NCBI RefSeq assembly: GCF_030283145.1
Contig: NZ_JASNWE010000002.1
Coordinates: forward strand, 248,001-312,000
Source of the DNA: Actinomadura xylanilytica
GTDB taxonomy: Bacteria > Actinomycetota > Actinomycetes > Streptosporangiales > Streptosporangiaceae
Length of the DNA: 64,000 bases
Direction of reading: 5' to 3'
This document shows positions 16,871-26,207 of the stretch, in pieces. Below the pieces are notes generated by a model. The model made no database searches and was not told the origin of the DNA. It was given only the letters and a program-made list of their open reading frames with translations. Position numbers and translations under genes: made by a program. Positions within the stretch are counted from its first letter, which is position 1. The number at the start of each line of letters is the position of its first letter.

Positions 16871-17605
16871 ATGTCTGGCGCGCGGTACGGGATGGATGCG
16901 CCCTACGGATTCGGCTTCGTGGGCCTGGTCGTGCTGGGGTTCTGGGTGACCGGGCTGGTGATGGCGGTCACCGCCGATCTGGCCGCCGCGCTGCCCGCGC
17001 TGGTCTCCGGCACCCTGCTGGCGGGATGCCTGGCCCTGAGCCTGCACGCCACGCTGCGCGGCAAGTTCCTGGTCTGGCGGGACGTGCTGGACGAGCTGGA
17101 CCTGCGTGGCGACGAACGGCTGCTCGACCTCGGCTGCGGACGCGGCGCCGTCCTGTTGGCCGCCGCCCGGCACCTCCCGCAGGGCCGGGCGGTCGGCGTG
17201 GACCTGTGGCGCGGACGGGACCAGTCCGGCAACACCCCGGCGGCGACCCTGCGCAACGCCCGCGCCGAAGGCGTCGCCGACCGCGTCCACGTGCAAGGGG
17301 GTGACCTGCGCAGACTCCCGTACGCGGAGGCAAGCTTCGACCTGGTCGTGTCCAGCCTGACGGTGCACACCATCTTCGGCGCGGACGCCCGCGCCCAAGC
17401 GATCACCGAGGCGTACCGGGTGCTGCGGCCGGGCGGCCGCCTGCTGATCGCCGACCTGGCGCGGACCCCCCGCGAGTACGCTGCGGTGCTGGCCCGGCTG
17501 AACGCCCAGGACATCCGCGTGCGCGGCCTCGGCTGGCGCGCGTGGTGGGGCAGTCCGTGGGTCCCGACCCGCCTGCTCACCGCCCGCAAACCAGCCACCC
17601 CCTGA
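16871..17605 (+). CDS. membrane-anchored class I SAM-dependent methyltransferase
   Basis: 244 residues. The N terminus (YGMDAPYGFGFVGLVVLGF and a second hydrophobic stretch to about residue 60) forms two membrane helices. The rest is a Rossmann methyltransferase: LLDLGCGRGAVLLAA (motif I), VGVDLW (motif II), GGDLRRLPYAEASFDLVVSS (motifs III/IV) and VLRPGGRLLI (motif VI). The methyl acceptor is unknown; the layout recalls lipid- or quinone-modifying membrane methyltransferases. ATG 16871 and ATG 16892 are both possible; the first matches relatives that begin a few residues before the DAPYG motif. Confidence 0.8.
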   Translation: MSGARYGMDAPYGFGFVGLVVLGFWVTGLVMAVTADLAAALPALVSGTLLAGCLALSLHATLRGKFLVWRDVLDELDLRGDERLLDLGCGRGAVLLAAARHLPQGRAVGVDLWRGRDQSGNTPAATLRNARAEGVADRVHVQGGDLRRLPYAEASFDLVVSSLTVHTIFGADARAQAITEAYRVLRPGGRLLIADLARTPREYAAVLARLNAQDIRVRGLGWRAWWGSPWVPTRLLTARKPATP

Positions 17606-17865
17606 ACACCTACCAGCGCGATCCAGGCCCGATGGTCACCTGGCGTCCGACGAGCACCCTCGATTACGGTGAGTAGCCAGACGTGTGTGTTCCACGGCTT
17701 CCGGGAGGTCATCCTCCGTCTCACGGCGGTCATGTTCGCTCGTTGTTCGCTCGGCAGCCCCGATACGGGCTGGCACCGCCCGGCACGGCCCGGCACGCAA
17801 ATCGGCCTCGACATGGACGGAACGGCACGGTCTATCCCCAGGCAGCACCCTCCGGCATGGCATTT

Positions 17866-17914
17866 CTGGACTTTTAGTCCGTAGGTTGTGGGTTCGAGTC
17901 CCACGCGACCCACC
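17866..17914 (+). repeat. tRNA 3'-half scar, copy 3 (candidate att site)
   Basis: The 36-base core (17879-17914) is identical to the other two scars. The anticodon arm has diverged (loop region CTTTTAG), and the flanks are the most diverged of the three (TGACCAGGACAAACAAAGAA downstream, GTTCGCTCG words upstream). No 5' tRNA half is present. The distance to copy 2 is 6,018 bp. The greater divergence suggests this is the oldest junction. Confidence 0.7.
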
Positions 17915-18380
17915 CCCCTGACCAGGACAAACAAAGAATGTGCCCGCTTCGCCCCCAGTCGGGTATGCCCACTTCGTCCCCGTGTTGGCTCGATGTTGGC
18001 TCGGCGGCTCACGGTGGGTTCAAGACCGGCCGAGCACTCGCCCTCGCAACCCATGGTCCGATCACGTCGAGGCGGCCATCGACACCCACGTCCATGCCAC
18101 TCTCCCCGCCGCGGCGTCCGCCCGCCTGGAACAGCCGGACCGCTTGCCGCAGCGATTCGTGAGGGGCGGCAGTCGTCGGCCCTCACGCGGGATGGTGGTC
18201 GCCGACGAACGTCCGCAACGCGGTAACGCGGCTGCCGTCGAGGCAGGCAGCCGCTCCCACCAGGGCAAGGCGGTAAACCATCCTGTGGCCGCCCGGCCTT
18301 CCTGGAGGTGTTCGGCGACTCCACAAAGGGGCTGTGGCCCTCGGCCGCTTCGGGGCGCGGCGTGACCGCGAACGTATGTG
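17915..18380. other. gene-free stretch downstream of the third tRNA scar
   Basis: Contains the downstream arm of the scar (GCTCGATGTTGGCTCGGCGG at 17988-18007). After that I see no supported gene on either strand; long open frames lack starts, RBS and domains. It separates the accretion region from the copper module. Confidence 0.4.
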
Positions 18381-18397
18381 TACTACGGTTTGTAGTA
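18381..18397. promoter_or_regulatory. BlaI/CopY-like operator palindrome
   Basis: TACTAC-GGTTT-GTAGTA is a perfect 6-bp inverted repeat in an AT-richer patch ahead of the copper module. BlaI/MecI/CopY winged-helix repressors bind TACTAC-type palindromes. No such repressor gene is in the window, so it would have to act in trans. A short frame (GTG 18408 to TGA 18518) lies between it and the first gene and overlaps that gene's start. Confidence 0.5.
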
Positions 18398-18514
18398 GAC
18401 AGGGGTCGTGAAGGCGGGAGACGTCGTGAGGACGGGTGTCCCGCTGCGGACAAGGGATCATCGGATGCGCCATCTCGTGCTCGATGCCGGTCGGCGTCCG
18501 CGCGGGCTCGCGCG

Positions 18515-19183
18515 ATGACGGACGCGATGACCGGCGTGGGGCGCGCGGACCCAGGAATGCGGTCACTGCGAGCGGCGGTGTTCTCGACCGTATGCGTGGC
18601 TTTGTCGGCGCTGGCGCACGGCGCCACGTCCGGAGCCGGGCTGCCGTGGTGGTCCCTGGCCGGCGGGTGGCTTCTGCTGCTCGGCATGGCCATGCCGGCG
18701 GCCGGCCGGGAGCGTTCGAGGCCGGCGATCACCGCGATGCTGCTCTGCGGGCAGATGTTCTTGCATGCGGTGTTCTCGTTCGGGCAGTGCGGGACCTCTG
18801 TCGAAGCGTCGGCCGCTCCGCCCGAGGGGACCCTGTCCGCTCATGCCTCGGCCGGGCACTCCCTTCTCGCGGGCCTGATGCCCGGTCCGGCCATGTTCTT
18901 CGCGCACCTGGCCTGTGCCTTCGTTCTCGGGTGGGTCGTGCATCGTGGCGAGCGCACGGTGTGGCGGCTGGTGCGGGTGTCGATGCGGACGGCGGGCGTG
19001 GTCACGGCGCCGCTGGCCGCGTTGCTCGCGGCCGTGTTCGCGCCGACTGGCCGCGCTGTGCCGGCCGATCCCCGCTTCCGCGTGTTCGACCGTTCGAGAA
19101 CCGATCCTCCGAAGAGCGAGACCGTCCTTCTGGACCACGCGGTGATCCGGCGTGGCCCACCAGCCGTGGGCCGCGTGAGCTGA
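18515..19183 (+). CDS. polytopic membrane protein of a copper module
   Basis: 222 residues with about five hydrophobic segments, including SLAGGWLLLLGMAMP and FFAHLACAFVLGWVV. Several His and Met residues lie in or near the membrane (MFLHAVFSFGQCG, a histidine/serine loop, MPGPAMFFAH), as in putative copper-handling membrane proteins that accompany SCO1 and PCu(A)C genes. It is a hypothetical family. ATG 18515 overlaps a short upstream frame (ATGA); ATG 18527 is an alternative. A strong hairpin follows the stop. Confidence 0.6.
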   Translation: MTDAMTGVGRADPGMRSLRAAVFSTVCVALSALAHGATSGAGLPWWSLAGGWLLLLGMAMPAAGRERSRPAITAMLLCGQMFLHAVFSFGQCGTSVEASAAPPEGTLSAHASAGHSLLAGLMPGPAMFFAHLACAFVLGWVVHRGERTVWRLVRVSMRTAGVVTAPLAALLAAVFAPTGRAVPADPRFRVFDRSRTDPPKSETVLLDHAVIRRGPPAVGRVS

Positions 19184-19188
19184 CGGAT

Positions 19189-19211
19189 CCGGTACGGCGT
19201 GGCCGTACCGG
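19189..19211 (+). terminator. 10-bp GC-rich hairpin after the membrane-protein gene
   Basis: CCGGTACGGC-GTG-GCCGTACCGG is a perfect inverted repeat six bases after the stop codon. There is no U-run (TCCTTCCC follows), so it is either an actinobacterial-type terminator or a processing/stability hairpin between this gene and SCO1. Confidence 0.55.
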
Positions 19212-19361
19212 TCCTTCCCAACGCGCGCTCCAACCTGCGGCGACGTCTCGCCGCGGGTCGTCCCTGAGTGACCTCGCCCGGCCGCACCGACGTGTGCCGG
19301 CCGGATGCATCCATGCGCCGTCGTGCCTTGCCGCCGCGGCGTCACCTCTTTGGAGGCTTCA

Positions 19362-20075
19362 TTGCGTGCCTTCTCGCGCGCCCCGGTTCGGCCGACCCGC
19401 CGACCGGCGCTTTCCACCCGCCGGCTGACCGGCACCGCCGTCCGGCTCGGCGCCGTCGCGGCGCTCTGTCTGACCGCCGCCGCTTGTGCCGGTGGGCAGC
19501 CGTCGTCCGGCGAACGCCCCGCCGCCGCCACGAGCCCCTCCTCTTCCGACGGCGCCATCCGGCTCGACCTGCCGCTGCCCAAACCCGCGCTGACGCTCAC
19601 CGATGACGAGGGCCGCCCCTTCGACTTCGTGGCGCGGACCGCGGGAAGGCCGGTCCTGCTGTACTTCGGCTACACCCACTGCCCGGACGTGTGCCCGACG
19701 ACGATGGCCGACATCGCCAACGCGGTGAAGACACTGCCGGAGGCCGACGCGGAACGGCTGCGGGTGGTCTTCGTAACGACCGATCCGAAGCGCGACACGT
19801 CCGACCGGCTGAACGAGTGGCTCGCCGCATTCGACGCGCGCTTCATCGGCCTGACCGGCGACTTCGACGCCGTTCAGAAGGCGGCGCGCAGCGTCGGCAT
19901 CGCGGTGGAGAAGCCGGTGGAGGGCGCCGACGGCGACATCACCGCCACCCATGGCGCGCAGGTCCTGGCGTTCTCCCCTGCCGATGGCAAGGCCCACCTC
20001 ATCTACACCTCGGGCACGCCGTCCCAGCGGTACACCGCGGACCTGCCGAAGATCGTCAAGGGGGAGACGGCATGA
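19362..20075 (+). CDS. SCO1/SenC family copper chaperone lipoprotein
   Basis: 237 residues. TTG 19362 is chosen because GGAGG lies five bases upstream; the frame is open further upstream but without an RBS. An N-terminal Arg-rich segment and hydrophobic stretch end in a lipobox (LTAAAC). The thioredoxin-fold domain has the copper-binding CPDVCP motif and the distal His in ATHGAQVLAF. SCO proteins load the CuA site of cytochrome oxidase or act as periplasmic copper/thiol proteins. The stop overlaps the PCu(A)C start (ATGA). Confidence 0.88.
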   Translation: MRAFSRAPVRPTRRPALSTRRLTGTAVRLGAVAALCLTAAACAGGQPSSGERPAAATSPSSSDGAIRLDLPLPKPALTLTDDEGRPFDFVARTAGRPVLLYFGYTHCPDVCPTTMADIANAVKTLPEADAERLRVVFVTTDPKRDTSDRLNEWLAAFDARFIGLTGDFDAVQKAARSVGIAVEKPVEGADGDITATHGAQVLAFSPADGKAHLIYTSGTPSQRYTADLPKIVKGETA

Positions 20076-20530
20076 GACGGACGATCGCCGCCCTGACGGC
20101 GCTCCTGCTCGCCGCCGGGACGTCCGCCTGCGCGTCGGATGACGGGACGTCGGCCGATGATCGGCCGCGCCTCGCGGTGTCGGGCGCCTACGTGCCGGAG
20201 CCGCCACTGGCGGACATGGCCGCCGGATACCTCACGGTCGCCAACACCGGAAAGGCCGCCGACGAGCTGGTCTCGGCGACGAGCGACATCGCGACGGACG
20301 TGTCGCTGCACACCACGACGTCGGTCGGCGCGATGAAAGAGGTCAAGGGCATGGCCGTCCCCGCGGGCGGCAGGCTCGTGCTCGAGACCGGCGGCGATCA
20401 CCTGATGCTGATGGGGCTGAAGCGCAAGCCGAAGTCCGGTGAGACGGTCACGTTCGTCCTGCGTTTCGCCACCTCCGCGCCCATCACCGTGCGGGCGCAG
20501 GTCGAACCGGCGGGCAATCGAAGGCACTGA
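20072..20530 (+). CDS. PCu(A)C-type periplasmic copper chaperone lipoprotein
   Basis: 152 residues with a lipoprotein signal (GTSAC) and one cupredoxin-like DUF461 domain. The copper-binding H(M)X10MX21HXM pattern is present: His in SLHTTT, Met in GAMKEVKGM, then GGDHLMLMGL. It passes Cu(I) to the CuA centre together with SCO1, whose gene it overlaps by four bases. Confidence 0.88.
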   Translation: MRRTIAALTALLLAAGTSACASDDGTSADDRPRLAVSGAYVPEPPLADMAAGYLTVANTGKAADELVSATSDIATDVSLHTTTSVGAMKEVKGMAVPAGGRLVLETGGDHLMLMGLKRKPKSGETVTFVLRFATSAPITVRAQVEPAGNRRH

Positions 20531-20553
20531 CCCCGTCCGATCCCGAACACGCC

Positions 20554-20584
20554 GCGTGCGCCGGGCACCGCGCCCGGCGCACGC
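20554..20584 (+). terminator. perfect 13-bp hairpin between PCu(A)C and DyP genes
   Basis: GCGTGCGCCGGGC, five-base loop ACCGC, then the exact complement. The hairpin starts 24 bases after the stop and ends 25 bases before the DyP ATG, with no U-run. It could terminate part of the transcripts or set the expression ratio between the copper chaperones and the peroxidase. Confidence 0.6.
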
Positions 20585-20608
20585 GGCGCGTCCCAAAGGA
20601 GAACGACG

Positions 20609-21850
20609 ATGAACGAATCGAACGCATGGCGGGGCATCTCCCGCCGGCGGCTGCTCGGCGCGGCGGGCGGAACCGGCGTCGCCGGACTCGCCGCCGGTGG
20701 CCTGGCCGGGTTCGCCGGGCAGCGCCTGGCGGGGGACGACGGACCGCCGCTCACCGCCGTCGGCGCCACCGCCGTCCCCTTCCACGGCCGCCACCAGGCG
20801 GGGATCACCACCCCGCTCCAGGCGTCCGGATACCTGGTCGCCTTCGACCTGTGCCCGGGAACAGGCCGCGGGGCCGTCGCCGGCCTGATGCGCCGCTGGA
20901 CGGCCGCGGCCGCGGCGATGACGGCAGGGCAACCGCCCGCGAGGGACGACCACATCGCGCTGGACGCCGGACCGTCCTCCCTCACGGTGACGTTCGGCTT
21001 CGGCCGCTCCCTCTTCGCCAGGATCGGACTCGGCGACCGGACGCCCGCCGCGCTGGTGCCCGTCCCGCCTTTCCCCGCGGACGCCCTCGACCCGGCACGG
21101 AGCGACGGCGACCTGTGGGTGCAGATCGGTGCCGACGACCCCCTGGTCGCCGCGCACGCGCTGCGCGTCCTGCACCGAGGAGCGTCCGGCACGGCACGGA
21201 TGCGCTGGCAGATGAGCGGCTTCAACCGGGCCCGGGGCGCCACCGGCCGTCCGATGACGGGCCGCAACCTCATGGGCCAGGTCGACGGCACCGGCAACCC
21301 GCGCCCGTCCGACCCCGGTTTCGACACCGCGGTCTTCGTCGCGGGCGGCACGGGCCCGCACGCCTGGATGAACGGCGGGTCCTACGCGGTCGTGCGACGC
21401 ATCAGGATGCTGCTGGACGTCTGGGAGAAGCTGCCCCTCGACAGGCAGGAACGCGTCATCGGCCGCCGCAAGGCCGACGGCGCACCCCTGTCCGGAGGCA
21501 CCGAGACGACCCCGGTCGACCTCACCGCCGTCGGGCCGGACGGAGCACTCGCGATCCCCGGCGACGCCCACGTCCGCGCCGCCGCCCCGCAATCGAACAA
21601 CGGCGCGACGATGCTGCGCCGCAGCTTCTCCTACCACGACGGTCTCCGCCCCGACGGCGCCCCCGACGCCGGCCTGCTGTTCGTCGCCTGGCAGGCGGAC
21701 CCGACCGCCGGATTCATCCAGGTCCAGCGCAAACTCGACGGCGCCGACGGCCTCACCCGCTTCCTCCGCCACGAGGCCAGCGCGATATTCGCCGTCCCCG
21801 GCGGCGCAGCCCCCGGCGAGTACGTCGGCCAGCGCCTGCTGGAGCCTTGA
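20609..21850 (+). CDS. Tat-exported DyP-type heme peroxidase
   Basis: 413 residues. The N terminus has a twin-arginine motif (SRRRLLGAAGG) and an Ala/Gly-rich hydrophobic stretch. The family motif GxxDG appears in MGQVDGTGNP (about residue 225), supplying the catalytic Asp, and the proximal heme His region lies further on. DyP peroxidases oxidise dyes, phenolics or Mn(II) with H2O2; in EfeB-type relatives they take part in iron uptake. Next to copper genes a role in copper/oxidative stress or in oxidase cofactor supply is plausible. ATG 20609 has AAGGAGA upstream. Confidence 0.92.
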   Translation: MNESNAWRGISRRRLLGAAGGTGVAGLAAGGLAGFAGQRLAGDDGPPLTAVGATAVPFHGRHQAGITTPLQASGYLVAFDLCPGTGRGAVAGLMRRWTAAAAAMTAGQPPARDDHIALDAGPSSLTVTFGFGRSLFARIGLGDRTPAALVPVPPFPADALDPARSDGDLWVQIGADDPLVAAHALRVLHRGASGTARMRWQMSGFNRARGATGRPMTGRNLMGQVDGTGNPRPSDPGFDTAVFVAGGTGPHAWMNGGSYAVVRRIRMLLDVWEKLPLDRQERVIGRRKADGAPLSGGTETTPVDLTAVGPDGALAIPGDAHVRAAAPQSNNGATMLRRSFSYHDGLRPDGAPDAGLLFVAWQADPTAGFIQVQRKLDGADGLTRFLRHEASAIFAVPGGAAPGEYVGQRLLEP

Positions 21851-23032
21851 GTGGACGCACCGCGTCTGGTCCTGTCACTTCCGTCCGTTGTGGCGCTGTC
21901 CCTGCCGAGAACCTCGTCCGTTCAGGTCAAGCGGCATGCTCGTACTCGTTGAGGGTTCCGCCCAGACATTGCGTTCTTCGGATGAGGTTCCCCCCATAGC
22001 ACGGCCACCTGGGGTGAGATGGGCAGCGCGTGGGAACACAAGGCCGCGATCGACCGACTACGCGAGCAGGGCCGAGGGCAGGTCGACGAGAACGCCCTGT
22101 TTGCGGTGGTGGAGCAGATGCGCCGCCTCACGAGGAAGCCGCCGCCAAGACATGCGGAGCCCGTAAGGTCCGCCGGGATCGGGAACGCCCTCGTCAGACG
22201 CCGACCCGCTCGGCCCCGGTCACCGTCCGGTTCCCCCTGCCGAGAGCGGTCCCGAACCGGGGCGATCGTGGCCGAGCCGCTCGAGGTGATCGAACAGTGG
22301 TGACGCCGGGCCCGGGCGTGGAGGCGGTGGAGATGGAGCTCGGCGAGACCCAACCTGCTGTTGCTCGGACCGACTACCCGCGTCTACCGGGTCCGCAAGC
22401 CGTACAAGGCCGCCAAGAACTCGCGGCTGGTCGAGACGGCCGTGGACGGCGAGGGGACGGTGTATCTCACCACGTACTACGACACGCCCACGGACGAGCC
22501 GGCGGCGCCCCTCCGCCCGCGTCGGCGACGTGGTCACGATCCGGGCGGACGGCACCGTAGGTAGACTCGCCCTGCCGGAGCGGACCACCGGGATCCCGAG
22601 CAGCCTCGCCTCAATGGACCTTTACACGATGACGAGTGACGGTGCCGGACGGGGTGTACATCTACACCGGCGACAAGCACGCGAGCTATATCGTCCACCT
22701 TCACGCGGGTACGGCGGAGGTCGTCGCACGACACCTCGACAGAAACAAAGGCGGATGCCAGGTGCCCTCGCGCCCGGTGGACGCCATGAACCTGTCCTGC
22801 GACCTGTCTTGGATCATGGCCGCCTACCGGCCTGGCAGCCTGGTCATGGCGGGAGCCGACTTCATTCTCCAGATCGCCACCAGAGGCCGCTCTCGTTCAC
22901 GCCAGCGACGCCGGACGGCTCTGCGCCTGCGCTCCACCTGCGGGACCACGAGTTGAGCCTGCGCACCATCGCCGCCCGGCTCGTGGCCGCATGCGCCGGG
23001 CTGACCCCGTTCATCCCCGTGAAAGGCGCAGC
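21851..23032. other. degenerate stretch with ORF fragments
   Basis: Short frames with coding-like composition change register repeatedly: AAIDRLREQGRGQVDENALF (about 22030-22130), RVYRVRKPYKAAKNSRLVET (about 22380), VPDGVYIYTGDKHASYIVHL (about 22640) and HLRDHELSLRTIAARLVAAC (about 22940-23000, resembling the helix-turn-helix at the end of serine-recombinase proteins). None has a full domain. The last frame ends in a stop that overlaps the next ATG. This reads as decayed mobile or accessory DNA. Confidence 0.4.
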
Positions 23033-23743
23033 ATGACCGCTCCGAACTCGCGGCAGGAACCACGGTCCGTCAGCCCACGCCCCGAGGGGGCGGGTGACGC
23101 CGCCGGGGAGGCTTTCGGGTTCGCTCCCGCGTCCGCGCCCACCCCCGAACGGCCTCGCCGCATCGGACTGTGGGGCGCGCCGACCTGCGGGAAGACCACG
23201 TTCCTCGCGGCGCTGCGGATCGCCGCCGAGGAGGGCGAGTACGACGTCCGGCTCATCGGCTGCAACCGCGCGTCCACCGAGTTCCTCGCCGAGAACACCC
23301 ACAAGCTGAAGATCGAGCGCCGGTTCGTCTCGGCGACCAAGAAGCTGCCGCCGAACCTGGCCTGGCAGCCGCACGGCACGCACATCCAGAAGGTGCCGGG
23401 CAAGAGGCTGTGTTGGAAGCGGCGCCGTCCAGTGTCGTACTCGGTGATGCTGGACATGATGGACGCCCCCGGCGGCATGTTCAGCAGCGACCCGGCGGAC
23501 CGGGCCGCCGCACCAGAGTCGTCCGCATCACCATCACCAGGGTCCGTTGGTGCGGGCGGCCCTGACGGCCTCGCCCGACCGGGTCCACACGGTCCGCCCG
23601 GCCACCCCGATTTCAGCGGGCCATTCTCCACCTTTCAGCCGGACACGCCGCCATATTCCGGCAGGACCCCGCACGCCTGCTCCGCCGCCGGGGCGGCCAG
23701 GTCGGGGGCTTTACGCGCACCAAGGGGCGCGAGCTCGGCCTGA
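23033..23743 (+). pseudogene. truncated P-loop NTPase of an actinobacterial conflict/regulatory cluster type
   Basis: The N-terminal ~165 residues are coherent: RIGLWGAPTCGKTTFLAALR (Walker A), then a switch-like region and LDMMDAPGGMF (Walker B, DxPG-like). This matches the start of large GTPase/ATPase proteins (PRRIGLWG...SGKTTFLAAL) found in actinobacterial multi-gene NTPase cassettes. After about position 23520 the frame turns into Pro/Ser/Gly noise to 23743, while GC-skewed remnants continue in another frame, so most of the protein is lost. ATG 23033 overlaps an upstream stop and has AAAGG seven bases away. Confidence 0.6.
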
Positions 23744-23932
23744 CGACACGGCGCACGGCGTTCCGCCATCCCCGTCCCGGCAAGTGAGCCGGCCCGCAAG
23801 CAAGTGAATCCGATTTGTTGCAGCGGCGGACATTGAGCGGACGATCGTCGGTGACGACGTATCAAGAAAGTCTCGTCCGACCTCGCCTCAGCCTCTGCAG
23901 AGAAGACGACAAGCAACGTTTCTGGATGCCTC

Positions 23933-24142
23933 GTGCTCAACTCAGACACCACTCCAACACGCTCCCAGGTGCACACCTTTTCACCCGCATTGATGGATCG
24001 GCGAACGAAGGAGCAGAATTTTGTTCGGGAAGAGGCGCGACGACGGGTCGTCTGTGAACCTGATGACCGCCTCCTTTCCGGTGTTGAGGAAATGGAAGCG
24101 CCGAACCGGCCGCAGGATGCGTTTTTCCGTATGAGGGCATGA
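23933..24142 (+). CDS. possible small upstream ORF coupled to the histidine kinase
   Basis: Sixty-nine codons from 23933 ending in TGA that overlaps the kinase ATG (ATGATGA). It is hydrophilic and charged (RRTKEQNFVREEARRRVVCE), with no known domain. No convincing RBS. The stop-start overlap is the only support; it may be a leader peptide or chance. Confidence 0.25.
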   Translation: MLNSDTTPTRSQVHTFSPALMDRRTKEQNFVREEARRRVVCEPDDRLLSGVEEMEAPNRPQDAFFRMRA

Positions 24143-26181
24143 TGAGACTCTCCCGACTCACCTCCGGCCGAACCGCGGTCTGGTTCTCCCGGCCGCCCTC
24201 GGTGGTCACCTCCCTGGTGGTCTTCATGGCGCCCCTGGGTTACTGCCTCGTCCAGTCCTGGCTCCTGGCGCCGGTGGGCGCCGCGGCCGTCCTGTTCGGC
24301 GAGGCCGTGCTGCTGCCCGCGAGGCGGTGGAGAATCGTGCTGGACGCGGCCACGACCCTGCTCACCCTGTTCATCACGGGTCTTGTGACGGTCCAGCCCG
24401 CCGGGTTGCCCGGACGGGCACCGAGTGCGACGCAGGTGGTCCTTCTCGTGGTGGCCGCACTGCTGATCGTCGCGATCATGGGCCGGTCCGTGCACGCTCC
24501 ACTGATCGCGGAAAACCTGGTGGAAGCGGCCTGCGCCGTCGGATTCGCGCTTCTCGTCCTCATGGCCGTCCGGACCGAGGAGGTCGTGTGGGCGTTCCTG
24601 GCCCTGATTCCAGCCGCAATATTCTATTCTGAGACCCGTGTCCTGAGGACCCGAGAGACGGCAACCAGTACGGCCGAGCGGCTGCTGCAACTGCCTTACG
24701 TCATGCCCCAAGGGCATGCGGAGCCGGCGGACCTAGCCCCATTTGCAGAGGATCTGCGTAAGATCACGAGATCCGGTGTGCTCTGGCTGCACACGTCCCT
24801 TCCGGCAGGCGAGATATGGATCAAAGCCTCCGCCGAGGGCATGACCCGATACCGTCAGCGGCCGGAACAGCTGACCTTGTTCGAACAGCAGGCGCCGCAC
24901 CCACATCCGTGCCTTGTGAACAAGGACGTTCTGCCTGCCGGATGGCGCGTCGGCGTGCATTTCCCGCTGGAAGCCCCGCGGGACCACGTCGCTGGCTACC
25001 TGCTGATGGGATGGACGCGGAGCACTGGCCTGTATTTGAGCTTCCGGGTCCTTTCCGGTGTCTTGGACGGAGCGATCAGGGGGGCGGCCCGGGCGCTAGG
25101 CGCCTACTGGGCCAACGCCTGGGCGGCCCACGAACTCGAAGCCGAACGGGCACGGCTCAGCGCGGCCATCGATCACTCGGATGTCGCGACCCTCGTGCTC
25201 GGCACGTCCGTCGTGGTGTGGAACTCCGCGATGGCCGCACTGACGAACATCCCCGCGGACGAGGCGATCGGCCGTCAGACCAAGGACCTCTTCACCCTGG
25301 CCTACGAGGACGGCCGCCCGATCGAACTCGCCCATGGACTGACGGGAACGCCAAGGCTGACCACCCGGGACGGGCGTCTTCTGTGGGTGGAGGTCTCGTG
25401 CTCGGCCGCTTCCGGCCCCGAGTCGGGCGAGCTGCTCACGGCCGTGTTCGTGGACAAGTCGGCGAGGCGGCAACTGGACCACATGCGGCACCTGCTACTG
25501 GTCTCCGTGCATCATGAGTTGCACGGCCCGCTCACCACGATCCGCGGGCATGCGCAGCTACTCGAGACGGCCGTCACGAACCAGGACGACGCCGAGTCGA
25601 TCGGCGCGATCCTCGACTCGGTGGAGATGATGCAGCACATCATCGCCGACTTGGTGTTCGTCATCGACGGAGACCCCTCCGCATGGCCTGTCGCGGTGGA
25701 GGGGGACATCGAGATGTCGAAACTGCTGCGCCGGACCCTGCAGAGCGTGCCCTCCGTGGCGGCGCGCACGGTGATCAGTGCGCCGTCGCAGGTCGTCGTG
25801 CGCGGCGATCCCGTCCGGCTGCGGCAGTGCCTGGTACTCGTCCTCGGTAACGCGGAGAAGTACGCCCCCGAGGGCAAGATCACCGTGGAGGCGCGGGAGG
25901 AGTCGGGGCACGGCGTGCTCACGATCTGCGACGAAGGACCGGGCATCCCCGCCGCGGAACTCCGTTCCGCACTCATGCCCTACTACCGGTCGGCCGCCAC
26001 GCAGGATCTTCCGGGCTCAGGGGTCGGCCTGCACATCGCCAACTTTCTCATGACCTCGATGCGCGGGCGGATCGAACTGGGCACCGCACCGTCGGGCGGG
26101 CTCAAGGTCGAACTCTGGCTTCCCCTCGCGTCGACCGGGCATGACCAGGGCGACGAGCCGCGGACCGATTCTTCAGAGTGA
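24139..26181 (+). CDS. membrane sensor histidine kinase with PAS domain
   Basis: 680 residues. About six membrane segments fill residues 20-175 (MASE-like sensor), followed by a GAF-like region with FHTSL/PLEAPRDHVAGYLLMGW-type strands, a PAS-like domain (about 330-445, AIDHSDVATLVLGTSVVVWN) and the kinase core. The phospho-His sits in HHELHGPL (His459), where the usual HELRTPL has His-Gly in place of Arg-Thr. The ATPase domain has LGNAEKYAP (N box), DEGPGIP and GSGVGLHIANF. The signal is unknown. It heads a cluster with a receiver-only protein and an OmpR-type regulator. Confidence 0.88.
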   Translation: MMRLSRLTSGRTAVWFSRPPSVVTSLVVFMAPLGYCLVQSWLLAPVGAAAVLFGEAVLLPARRWRIVLDAATTLLTLFITGLVTVQPAGLPGRAPSATQVVLLVVAALLIVAIMGRSVHAPLIAENLVEAACAVGFALLVLMAVRTEEVVWAFLALIPAAIFYSETRVLRTRETATSTAERLLQLPYVMPQGHAEPADLAPFAEDLRKITRSGVLWLHTSLPAGEIWIKASAEGMTRYRQRPEQLTLFEQQAPHPHPCLVNKDVLPAGWRVGVHFPLEAPRDHVAGYLLMGWTRSTGLYLSFRVLSGVLDGAIRGAARALGAYWANAWAAHELEAERARLSAAIDHSDVATLVLGTSVVVWNSAMAALTNIPADEAIGRQTKDLFTLAYEDGRPIELAHGLTGTPRLTTRDGRLLWVEVSCSAASGPESGELLTAVFVDKSARRQLDHMRHLLLVSVHHELHGPLTTIRGHAQLLETAVTNQDDAESIGAILDSVEMMQHIIADLVFVIDGDPSAWPVAVEGDIEMSKLLRRTLQSVPSVAARTVISAPSQVVVRGDPVRLRQCLVLVLGNAEKYAPEGKITVEAREESGHGVLTICDEGPGIPAAELRSALMPYYRSAATQDLPGSGVGLHIANFLMTSMRGRIELGTAPSGGLKVELWLPLASTGHDQGDEPRTDSSE

Positions 26182-26207
26182 GGCGGGCGCCGTCGTGGAG
26201 GCGCGCG

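Noticed and set aside
16903..18732. 609-codon minus-strand ORF crossing the methyltransferase and the third tRNA scar
   Set aside because: Its interior includes the tRNA-complement peptide and Arg/Pro-rich noise; the opposite strand encodes a real methyltransferase.
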